Origin: Burkholderia sp. BCC0322
Lineage (GTDB): Bacteria > Pseudomonadota > Gammaproteobacteria > Burkholderiales > Burkholderiaceae
Assembly (NCBI RefSeq): GCF_902833045.1
Contig: NZ_CADFDU010000003.1
Span: 248,001 to 312,000 of the forward strand
DNA: 64,000 bases
Direction: 5' to 3'
Notes under the pieces: generated by a model
Told to the model about the DNA's origin: nothing
Database searches by the model: none
Seen by the model: only the letters and a program-made list of their open reading frames with translations
Shown: positions 57,053-64,000 of the stretch, in pieces
How positions within the stretch are numbered: position 1 is the first letter of the stretch
Layout: every line of letters starts with the position of its first letter
Position numbers and translations under genes: made by a program

Positions 57053-58912
57053 TCAGTCGTCGAGCAGCGACAGGTCGCGCACGGCACCCTTGTCGGCAGA
57101 CATGACCAGCTTCGCATAGGCCTTCAGCGCAGCGGACACCTTGCGCGGACGCGGCTGCGCCGGCTTCCAGCCCTTCGCGTTCTGCGCTTCGCGGCGGCGC
57201 GCCAGTTCCTCGTCCGACACCAGCACGTTGATCGTGCGGTTCGGGATGTCGATGCGGATCTTGTCGCCGTCGCGCACGAGGCCGATCGCGCCGCCCGCTG
57301 CCGCTTCCGGCGAGCAATGGCCGATCGACAGACCCGACGTGCCGCCCGAGAAACGGCCGTCCGTCAGCAGCGCGCATGCTTTGCCGAGGCCCTTCGACTT
57401 GATGTAGCTGGTCGGGTAGAGCATTTCCTGCATGCCGGGGCCACCCTTCGGGCCTTCGTAGCGCACGATCACCACGTCGCCGGCCTTGACCTTGTCGTTC
57501 AGGATGTTTTCGACGGCTTCATCCTGCGATTCCGTCACGTGCGCCGTGCCTTCGAACACGAGGATGCTCTCGTCGACACCGGCCGTCTTCACCACGCAGC
57601 CGTCGAGCGCGATGTTGCCCGTCAGCACGGCGAGGCCGCCTTCCTTCGAGAACGCGTGCTCGTACGAGCGGATGCAGCCTTCGGCGCGATCGAGGTCGAG
57701 GCTCGGCCAGCGCGTGTTCTGGCTGAACGCGACCTGCGTCGGGATGCCGGCCGGGCCGGCCTGGTAGAACGTGCGCACCGCTTCGTCCTGCGTGCGGACG
57801 ATGTCCCACTGGTCGAGGGCGTCCTTCAGCGACGGCGTGTGCACGGTCGGCACGTCGGTGTGCAGCTTGCCGGCGCGGTCGAGCTCGCCCAGGATCGCCA
57901 TGATGCCGCCTGCGCGGTGTACGTCCTCGATGTGGTACTTGTTCGTGTTCGGCGCGACCTTGCACAGCTGCGGCACGACGCGCGACAGGCGGTCGATGTC
58001 CTTCATCGTGAAGTCGATGCCGGCTTCCTGCGCGATCGCCAGCAGGTGCAGGATCGTGTTGGTCGAGCCACCCATCGCGATGTCGAGCGTCATGGCATTC
58101 TCGAATGCCTTGAAGCCCACCGAGCGCGGCAGCACGCGTTCGTCGTCCTGCTCGTAGTGCTGGCGGGTGAGCTCGACGATGCGGCGGCCGGCGCGCTTGA
58201 ACAGTTGCTCGCGATCGGCGTGCGTGGCCACCACCGTGCCGTTGCCGGGCAGCGACAGGCCGAGCGCTTCGGTCAGGCAGTTCATCGAGTTCGCGGTGAA
58301 CATGCCCGAGCACGAGCCGCAGGTCGGGCAGGCCGAGCGTTCGACTTCGGCGACTTCGGCGTCGGAATACGACGGGTCGACCGCGATCACCATCGCGTCG
58401 ACGAGGTCGAGCTTCTTCACTTCGATGGCCTTGGTGACCGGGTTCGCGAGGCGCGTCTTGCCCGCTTCCATCGGGCCGCCCGACACGAAGATCACCGGAA
58501 TGTTGAGGCGCATCGCGGCCATCAGCATCCCCGGCGTGATCTTGTCGCAGTTCGAGATGCAGACCATCGCGTCCGCGCAGTGCGCGTTCACCATGTATTC
58601 GACCGAGTCCGCGATGATGTCGCGGCTCGGCAGCGAATACAGCATGCCGTCGTGGCCCATCGCGATGCCGTCGTCGACCGCGATCGTGTTGAATTCCTTC
58701 GCGACGCCGCCGGCAGCCTCGATCTCGCGCGCGACGAGCTGGCCGAGATCCTTCAGGTGCACGTGCCCCGGCACGAACTGGGTGAACGAGTTGACGACCG
58801 CGATGATCGGCTTCGAGAAATCGTCGTCTTTCATGCCGGTGGCGCGCCAGAGCGAGCGCGCACCTGCCATGTTGCGGCCGGCGGTGGAGGTTTTGGAACG
58901 GTAAGTGGGCAT
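57053..58912 (-). CDS. ilvD: Dihydroxy-acid dehydratase
   Basis: A 619-residue iron-sulfur dehydratase that makes the 2-keto acids of valine and isoleucine from their dihydroxy precursors. Cluster cysteines are in [12 protein letters not shown] and [17 protein letters not shown]. Other marks are [29 protein letters not shown] and the C-terminal [20 protein letters not shown]. The start [19 protein letters not shown] is that of the long form. A terminator follows. No other ilv genes are nearby, so this is a stand-alone copy. Confidence 0.97.
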   Translation of the reverse strand: MPTYRSKTSTAGRNMAGARSLWRATGMKDDDFSKPIIAVVNSFTQFVPGHVHLKDLGQLVAREIEAAGGVAKEFNTIAVDDGIAMGHDGMLYSLPSRDIIADSVEYMVNAHCADAMVCISNCDKITPGMLMAAMRLNIPVIFVSGGPMEAGKTRLANPVTKAIEVKKLDLVDAMVIAVDPSYSDAEVAEVERSACPTCGSCSGMFTANSMNCLTEALGLSLPGNGTVVATHADREQLFKRAGRRIVELTRQHYEQDDERVLPRSVGFKAFENAMTLDIAMGGSTNTILHLLAIAQEAGIDFTMKDIDRLSRVVPQLCKVAPNTNKYHIEDVHRAGGIMAILGELDRAGKLHTDVPTVHTPSLKDALDQWDIVRTQDEAVRTFYQAGPAGIPTQVAFSQNTRWPSLDLDRAEGCIRSYEHAFSKEGGLAVLTGNIALDGCVVKTAGVDESILVFEGTAHVTESQDEAVENILNDKVKAGDVVIVRYEGPKGGPGMQEMLYPTSYIKSKGLGKACALLTDGRFSGGTSGLSIGHCSPEAAAGGAIGLVRDGDKIRIDIPNRTINVLVSDEELARRREAQNAKGWKPAQPRPRKVSAALKAYAKLVMSADKGAVRDLSLLDD

Positions 58913-59196
58913 TGTCGTTGCTGAAGAAATATCGCGGGAAAAGGGTGGAGGCACGGGGAATAAAGGCCTCTCGCGCGCCCGTGCGAACAACCTCTTGAGC
59001 TGCGCCCAGGGCAAACCGCGCAATTATCCCACAGCCGCCGCGGGCGTGGCGCCCATGGGGCAGGCCACCGGCGCGGGCGGCGTGCCCGGCGCGGAACCCG
59101 CGCACGGCTGCGGGACGCCGGGGCGATCGTCCGGAACGGTGGCCGGCTCGTGCACGGATCGGCGGCGAACACGCGATCCGGCCCCGCGCGTCGGCG

Positions 59197-60219
59197 TCAG
59201 TCGAGCAGCGTCAGGATCTCGTCGTACAGCGCCTTCGGAATCCGCACGCCGTTCGCGATGCTGCGCGCGCGGGCGTCGAAGCGGCGTTGCGACGGCAGCC
59301 GCGCACCCTGCGCGACGATCGATTCGAACATCCGTTCGCCGCGCGCGAGCCCCGTGTCGAGATCGTCACCGAGGAACACCTTCGGGTCGAATGCGATCAC
59401 GAGTTCGCCATGGCACGGCGTCGCGCCGACGCCTTCGTCGAAGTCCATCGACTCGCGGCTCGTCATGTCGCCGATCAGCGCGCCGCCGAGCAACTCGACC
59501 ATCGCCGCGAGCGCCGAACCCTTGTGGCCGCCGAACGTGCGCATCGCGCCCTGCAGCGCGGCCTTCGGATCGGTGGTCGGCCGGCCGTCGGCGTCGATGG
59601 CCCATTCCGGCGGGATCGGCTTGCCTTGCTTCGCATGCAGCTCGATGTCGCCGCGCGCGATCGCGCTCGTCGCGAAATCGAACACGAACGGCACGCCGCC
59701 CGGGCGCGGCCATGCGAACGCGATCGGATTCGTGCCGAACACCGGCTCGCGGCCGCCTTCCGGCGCGACCCAGCTGTGGCTCGGGTTCATCGCGATGCCG
59801 ACCAGCCCCTCGGCCGCGATGGCCTCGACCTCGGGCCACAGCGCGGAGAAGTGGTAGCAGCGGTTGATCGTCATCGCGGCGATGCCGTGCTGCTTCGCCA
59901 TCTCGACGAGCACCGGCAGGCCTGTCTCGAAGCTCAACAGCGAGAAGCCGCGATGCGCGTCGACCGAAACGATCGACGACGACAGCCGGCGCAGCGTCGG
60001 CACGGCTTGTGGGTCGACCTTGCCCTTCTTCAGCGAACGCACGCAGACGAGCAGCCGGTACACGCCATGCGAATGGCATTCGTCGCGCTGGCCCTGCGTG
60101 ATCACGTTGGCGATGGCCCGCGCATGGGCGTCGGACAGTCCGTTGTGCGTCAGCACGCGCAGCGCGAGCGCGTGGACTTCATCGAGCGACAGGACGACTT
60201 CGGCGATCGGCTCAGACAT
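59197..60219 (-). CDS. Ldh-family oxidoreductase, probable cyclic imine reductase
   Basis: A 340-residue NAD(P)H-dependent oxidoreductase of the malate/L-lactate/ureidoglycolate dehydrogenase family. The family has a special nucleotide fold; marks are [45 protein letters not shown] and [15 protein letters not shown]. In hydroxyproline clusters the member (LhpD/DpkA type) reduces 1-pyrroline-2-carboxylate or 1-piperideine-2-carboxylate to proline or pipecolate. It overlaps the aldehyde dehydrogenase gene by 8 bp. Assignment to imine reduction rests on neighbours. Confidence 0.82.
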   Translation of the reverse strand: MSEPIAEVVLSLDEVHALALRVLTHNGLSDAHARAIANVITQGQRDECHSHGVYRLLVCVRSLKKGKVDPQAVPTLRRLSSSIVSVDAHRGFSLLSFETGLPVLVEMAKQHGIAAMTINRCYHFSALWPEVEAIAAEGLVGIAMNPSHSWVAPEGGREPVFGTNPIAFAWPRPGGVPFVFDFATSAIARGDIELHAKQGKPIPPEWAIDADGRPTTDPKAALQGAMRTFGGHKGSALAAMVELLGGALIGDMTSRESMDFDEGVGATPCHGELVIAFDPKVFLGDDLDTGLARGERMFESIVAQGARLPSQRRFDARARSIANGVRIPKALYDEILTLLD

Positions 60220-61804
60220 GGTTCGCCTCCCGCGGCGCCGGCACGCCGTCGATGCGTTGCGGCACGTTCAGCGGATTGCCGTCGCGGATCGCATCGGGCA
60301 ACAGCGTGTCCGGCAGGTCCTGATACGACACGGGGCGCAGGAAGCGCTCGATCGCGCGCGCGCCGACGGACGTCGTGCGCGTGTCCGACGTGGCCGGGAA
60401 CGGGCCGCCGTGCACCATCGCGTGGCCGACCTCGACGCCCGTGCCGAAGCCGTTGACGAGAATGCGGCCGGCCTTGCGCTCGAGCAGCGGCCGCAGCGCG
60501 GCGAACAGCGGTGCGTCGCCGTCGGCGAGATGCGCGGCGATCGTCAACTGGCCTTCGAGCGACTTCAGCACGCGCTGCAGCGTGCCGGCGTCCGGGCAAC
60601 GCACGATGAGCGAAGCGGGGCCGAACACTTCGTCGCGCAATTCGGGATGCGCGATGAACGCATCGGCCGAGGTCGCGAACAGCGCCGCGCGGGCCTGCAG
60701 GCGATTGCCTTCGGCGCCTTGCGCGAGCAGCTCGACCGCAGTGTGATCGCGAAGCGCCGCGACACCTCGTTCGTAGCTGGCGTGGATGTGCGGCGTCAGC
60801 ATCGTTTGCGCGGGCGCGGCACGCACCGCAGCGGCGGCCGTTTCCTCGAACGCGCGCAGCGCGGGGCCGTCGACCGCGAGCACGAGGCCCGGGTTCGTGC
60901 AGAACTGGCCGGCGCCGAGCGTGAGCGACGCGACGAACTGCGGCGCGATCGCGCCGTGGCGCGCGTCGAGCGCGGCGGGAAACAGCAGCACGGGATTGAT
61001 CGAGCTCATTTCCGCATAGACGGGAATCGGCTCGGGGCGGGCGGCCGCGATGTGCATCAGCGCGACGCCGCCGCGGCGCGAACCGGTGAAGCCGACGGCC
61101 TTGATGCGCGGATCGGCGACGAGCGCCTGGCCGATTTCGCGCGACGCGTCGAACAGCAGCGAGAACACGCCGGCCGGCATCCCGCATTCGCGCGCGGCCT
61201 GCTGGATCGCGCGGCCGACGAGCTCCGACGTGCCCGGGTGCGCCGAATGCGCCTTGACGATCACCGGGCAGCCGGCCGCGAGTGCCGAGGCCGTATCGCC
61301 GCCGGCGACCGAGAACGCGAGCGGGAAATTCGATGCGCCGAACACGGCGACGGGCCCGAGCGCGACGTTGCGCAGGCGCAGGTCGACGCGCGGCAGCGGC
61401 TTGCGTTCGGGGCGCGCCGGATCGATTCGCGCGTCGAGAAAACCGCCGTCGCGCACGAGCGATGCGAACAGCGCGAGCTGGCCGACCGTGCGGCCGCGTT
61501 CGCCTTCGACGCGGGCGCGCGGCAGGCCCGTTTCGGCGACGCAGCGCTCGATCAGGTCGTCGCCGAGCGCCATGATGTGGCGGCCGATGGCGTCGAGAAA
61601 CGCGGCGCGGGCGTCGAGCGACGTTTCGCGATACGTGTCGAATGCGTCGTCGGCGAGCGCGCAGGCCGTCTCCAGGTCGTGCAGGCTCGCGCCGCCGAAG
61701 GCGGGTTCGAGCGGCTCGCCGGTTGCGGCGGCGATCGCGTGGAGGGTGCCGTTCTGTCCGGCGACGGCGGACTGGCCGATCAGGAGCTGACCTGTGAGTT
61801 GCAT
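60212..61804 (-). CDS. 2-Oxoglutarate semialdehyde dehydrogenase-type enzyme
   Basis: A 530-residue NAD(P)-dependent aldehyde dehydrogenase of the long 2,5-dioxovalerate dehydrogenase group, which makes 2-oxoglutarate. Catalytic Glu is in [12 protein letters not shown] and Cys in [12 protein letters not shown]; the nucleotide part has [21 protein letters not shown] in outline and [10 protein letters not shown]. The enzyme ends the hydroxyproline, arabinose and glucarate routes. Its neighbours (DHDPS-family deaminase, imine reductase, permease) favour hydroxyproline. Confidence 0.87.
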   Translation of the reverse strand: MQLTGQLLIGQSAVAGQNGTLHAIAAATGEPLEPAFGGASLHDLETACALADDAFDTYRETSLDARAAFLDAIGRHIMALGDDLIERCVAETGLPRARVEGERGRTVGQLALFASLVRDGGFLDARIDPARPERKPLPRVDLRLRNVALGPVAVFGASNFPLAFSVAGGDTASALAAGCPVIVKAHSAHPGTSELVGRAIQQAARECGMPAGVFSLLFDASREIGQALVADPRIKAVGFTGSRRGGVALMHIAAARPEPIPVYAEMSSINPVLLFPAALDARHGAIAPQFVASLTLGAGQFCTNPGLVLAVDGPALRAFEETAAAAVRAAPAQTMLTPHIHASYERGVAALRDHTAVELLAQGAEGNRLQARAALFATSADAFIAHPELRDEVFGPASLIVRCPDAGTLQRVLKSLEGQLTIAAHLADGDAPLFAALRPLLERKAGRILVNGFGTGVEVGHAMVHGGPFPATSDTRTTSVGARAIERFLRPVSYQDLPDTLLPDAIRDGNPLNVPQRIDGVPAPREANHV

Positions 61805-61878
61805 GGTTTTCCTCGGAAAAAGCAGGGGCCGGGCATGGGCGCCCGGCCGAAGGGATCATGGGAGAAGGAACGGGGGCG

Positions 61879-63504
61879 TCAGTCTTCGTCGTCGTCGAGT
61901 TGCAGCTTGTCGGCGCGCACGCCGGTATTCGCGCCCCAGTAGTAGATGACGAGCGCGACGGCCGCGACGACGACCGTGTCGTACGGATGCGCAAGCCGGC
62001 CCGTGCCGCCGAAGCCGCCGAGATACGACAGCACGATCATCGCGGCATAGAACGCGATCAGCCACGCGGACGAGCGCACCTGCTCGGCGAGGCTCAGGTG
62101 CGCGGTCGGCACCCAGCGGCGGCATGCGAGATAGATGACGAACATCACGATCTGCAGGCCGAGCAGCCAGGACACCGTGCTCCAGCCCGACCAGTAGACG
62201 ATCAGCGCGGCGATCACGAACGACGCGGGGCCGGTGACGCCGAACGCGCTTGCGCGGAACGGCCGCGGCAGGTCGGGCGCGGTGCGGCGCAGTGCGGCGA
62301 CCGATACCGGTGCGACCGCATAGCTCAGCACCAGCGCGGCCGACACGATGTTGATCAGCGCTTCCCACGACGGGAACGGCAGCGTCCAGAAGATCGCGAG
62401 GCCGAACGTGAGCCACAGGCCCGCGCGCGGGATGCCCGACGCTTCGTCGACGCGCGTGAACACCTTGAAGAAGGTGCCCGTCTTCGCCCAGCCGTAGACG
62501 ACGCGCGGCGTCGCGTTCATGTAGATGTTGCCGCAGCCGCTCGGCGAGATCATCGCGTCGGCGACGACCATCACCGCGAGCCAGCCGACGCCGAGCGCCA
62601 GCGCGATGTCGCGGTACGGCAGCGTGAATGCTTTGCTGATGTCGTGCCAGCCGCCGGCGAGCATCGCAGTCGGGATGCTGCCGATGAACGCGAGCTGCAG
62701 CAACACGTAGATCAGTGTCGACAGCAGGATCGACAGGATCAGCGCGATCGGGATCGTGCGCTGCGGATTGCGCACCTCGCTCGCGACCGACACGATCGGC
62801 GTGAGCCCGAGATACGCGAAGATGATGCCGCCCGCGGACACGGCCATCTCGATGCCCGGCATGCCGAACGGCGCGAAGCCGTGCATGGTCAGGTTCGCGG
62901 GCTTGAAGAACGTGAACAGCACCGCGATCACCGACAGCGGCACGATGAACTTGAAGATGCTGATGATGTTGTTCGCCTTCGCGAACGTCTTCACGCTCGA
63001 ATAGTTCAGGTAAAAGAAGAAGCAGAGGAGCGCGGCCTGCACGAGCCAGCCGATCGTCGTCGGGTCGCTCGATCCTTCGACGGTCAGGCCCGGAAACCAT
63101 GCGGCCGCATACTGGCGCGCGGCGACGACTTCGATCGCGATCAGGCTCGAAAAGGCGATCAGCGTGATGAAGCCCATCAGGTAGCCGAGCAGCGGGCCGT
63201 GCGAGAACACCGGGTAGCGGACCACGCCGCCCGCGCGCGGCAGCGCGGCGCCGAGTTCGCAGTAGACGATGCCGAGCAGCAGCACCGCGAAGCCGCCGAG
63301 CAGCCACGAGAAAACGCCGGCCGGGCCCGCGATCGTCGACACGTGACTCGCGGCGAACAGCCACCCCGAACCGAAAATGGCGCCGAGACCGATGAACGTG
63401 AGATCGGTCAGCGACAGCTGTTTCTTGAACTTGCCGTGACCCGCGTCGGGGTGCGCGGTACGGGAAAGCGGGACAGACGGGTGAGCGTTGCCTTGGCCTG
63501 GCAT
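61879..63504 (-). CDS. APC-family amino acid permease
   Basis: A 541-residue permease of the amino acid-polyamine-organocation superfamily with 12 or more helices. The family opens with LSLTDLTFIGLGAIFGSGWL, and the loop LTPIVSVASEVRNPQRTIP is typical. The start ATG at 63504 follows AGGAG by eight bases. It sits inside the proposed hydroxyproline cluster and is a good candidate for proline or hydroxyproline uptake. Substrate is inferred from position. Confidence 0.85.
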   Translation of the reverse strand: MPGQGNAHPSVPLSRTAHPDAGHGKFKKQLSLTDLTFIGLGAIFGSGWLFAASHVSTIAGPAGVFSWLLGGFAVLLLGIVYCELGAALPRAGGVVRYPVFSHGPLLGYLMGFITLIAFSSLIAIEVVAARQYAAAWFPGLTVEGSSDPTTIGWLVQAALLCFFFYLNYSSVKTFAKANNIISIFKFIVPLSVIAVLFTFFKPANLTMHGFAPFGMPGIEMAVSAGGIIFAYLGLTPIVSVASEVRNPQRTIPIALILSILLSTLIYVLLQLAFIGSIPTAMLAGGWHDISKAFTLPYRDIALALGVGWLAVMVVADAMISPSGCGNIYMNATPRVVYGWAKTGTFFKVFTRVDEASGIPRAGLWLTFGLAIFWTLPFPSWEALINIVSAALVLSYAVAPVSVAALRRTAPDLPRPFRASAFGVTGPASFVIAALIVYWSGWSTVSWLLGLQIVMFVIYLACRRWVPTAHLSLAEQVRSSAWLIAFYAAMIVLSYLGGFGGTGRLAHPYDTVVVAAVALVIYYWGANTGVRADKLQLDDDED

Positions 63505-63737
63505 GGGCTTGTCTCCTGGGAGGAATATCGGCACAGGCTTGAGGTGCGCCGCGCTCCGACGGAGCAGCGGCGCATGCCTGCCGGCCGGCGTCGCCCGGTT
63601 CGAACGACCGGGGCGGGCCGCGGGCCGTTCACGCGCGGCGCGGGCAGGCGCCGGGGCGAACGGTCCCGCAGGCCATGCCGGACCGAAGACGGCGGCGCGA
63701 GGGGGGAAAGCCTTGCGCCGCCGCCGGGGGAAGTCGA

Positions 63738-64000
63738 TCAGAGACCGACGTCGGGCAGCGCCGGGCGCGTGTCGAGCGCCTTGGCGACGATGGCCTTCAC
63801 TTCCGCGAGCGTGTCGCCCTGCAGCGCGAGGCGCGGCGGACGCGTGATCGCGCTGCCGCGGCCGACCAGCTCTTCGCACAGCTTGATGCACTGCACGAGA
63901 TCGGGGCGCGCGTCGAGGTGCAGCAGCGGCATGAACCAGCGATACAGCGCGAGCGCTTCGTCGAAACGCTTTTGCTTCGCGAGACGGAACAGCGTCTCGC
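63738..64000 (-). CDS. DHDPS-family protein, C-terminal end (cut by the window)
   Basis: Only the last 87 codons lie in the window. The text LFRLAKQKRFDEALALY and then FMPLLHLDARPDLVQCIKLC is the helical end of the dihydrodipicolinate synthase family of class I lyases. In hydroxyproline clusters the member is 1-pyrroline-4-hydroxy-2-carboxylate deaminase (LhpC), which feeds the semialdehyde dehydrogenase next door. That function is inferred; the catalytic lysine lies outside the window. Confidence 0.8.
   Translation of the reverse strand, partial: ETLFRLAKQKRFDEALALYRWFMPLLHLDARPDLVQCIKLCEELVGRGSAITRPPRLALQGDTLAEVKAIVAKALDTRPALPDVGL

Overview
The window looks like a chromosomal segment of a Burkholderia species, probably of the Burkholderia cepacia complex. 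It is GC-rich (by eye about two thirds G+C), codons end mostly in G or C, and the gene families are the usual ones of that genus. I infer a secondary replicon because most of the content is catabolic or accessory, but nothing in the sequence proves it. I see no rRNA, tRNA, CRISPR array, prophage or insertion sequence. The long open frames antisense to the large genes are shadows of GC-rich coding sequence.

Layout. 0.2-3.7 kb: a one-polypeptide CydDC-type ABC exporter. 4.2-9.5 kb: an operon of a polar amino acid ABC importer (binding protein, permease, ATPase) followed by a C45-type acyltransferase/amidohydrolase, a class III aminotransferase and a carboxymuconolactone-decarboxylase-fold protein. 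A perfect palindrome overlaps its -10 box. 9.6-10.4 kb: an anchored Pro/Ala-rich protein. 10.5-12.9 kb: ahpC-ahpF with a near-consensus OxyR site touching the -35 box. 13.2-13.8 kb: a VapBC-type toxin-antitoxin pair with a perfect 24-bp palindromic operator. 13.9-17.9 kb: a LysR regulator divergent from a Leu/Ile/Val-type binding protein, L-2-amino-thiazoline-4-carboxylate hydrolase and an N-carbamoyl amino acid amidohydrolase, a likely thiazoline-to-cysteine route. 18.0-20.9 kb: a GNAT acetyltransferase, a c-type cytochrome and a HypT-like LysR regulator.

21.3-32.3 kb holds the first standout: six genes encoding two sets of circularly permuted ATP-grasp, alpha-E and transglutaminase-like proteins, in one set fused. 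Upstream of the first gene are a sigma-54 promoter and an NtrC-type site, so the system is probably switched on by nitrogen limitation. One transglutaminase-like member has Ser at the nucleophile position and a Gln-rich insert. No proteasome-like (Anbu) peptidase lies in the window.

32.4-38.8 kb: a small unknown protein, proline iminopeptidase, a membrane O-acyltransferase, a secreted unknown protein, and an orphan ketoacyl-ACP synthase divergent from an AraC regulator with operator-like repeats spaced 21 bp.

39.0-46.2 kb holds the second standout: a tightly coupled seven-gene operon that should make 2-aminoethylphosphonate (PEP mutase, phosphonopyruvate decarboxylase, transaminase), activate it with CTP, and move it to an alcohol or lipid acceptor (CDP-alcohol phosphotransferase). 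It also encodes a second nucleotidyltransferase, a non-heme Fe/2-oxoglutarate oxygenase and a flippase-like membrane protein. The best reading is a phosphonolipid, possibly hydroxylated.

46.8-58.9 kb: a CoA-transferase, an efflux pump with MarR regulator, a DUF2938 protein with MerR regulator, an unknown protein, a PolX-like helix-hairpin-helix protein, an extra RpoD-like sigma factor, two envelope proteins and ilvD. 59.2-64.0 kb: a cluster fitting hydroxyproline breakdown (Ldh-family imine reductase, semialdehyde dehydrogenase, permease, and the end of a DHDPS-family deaminase cut by the window edge).
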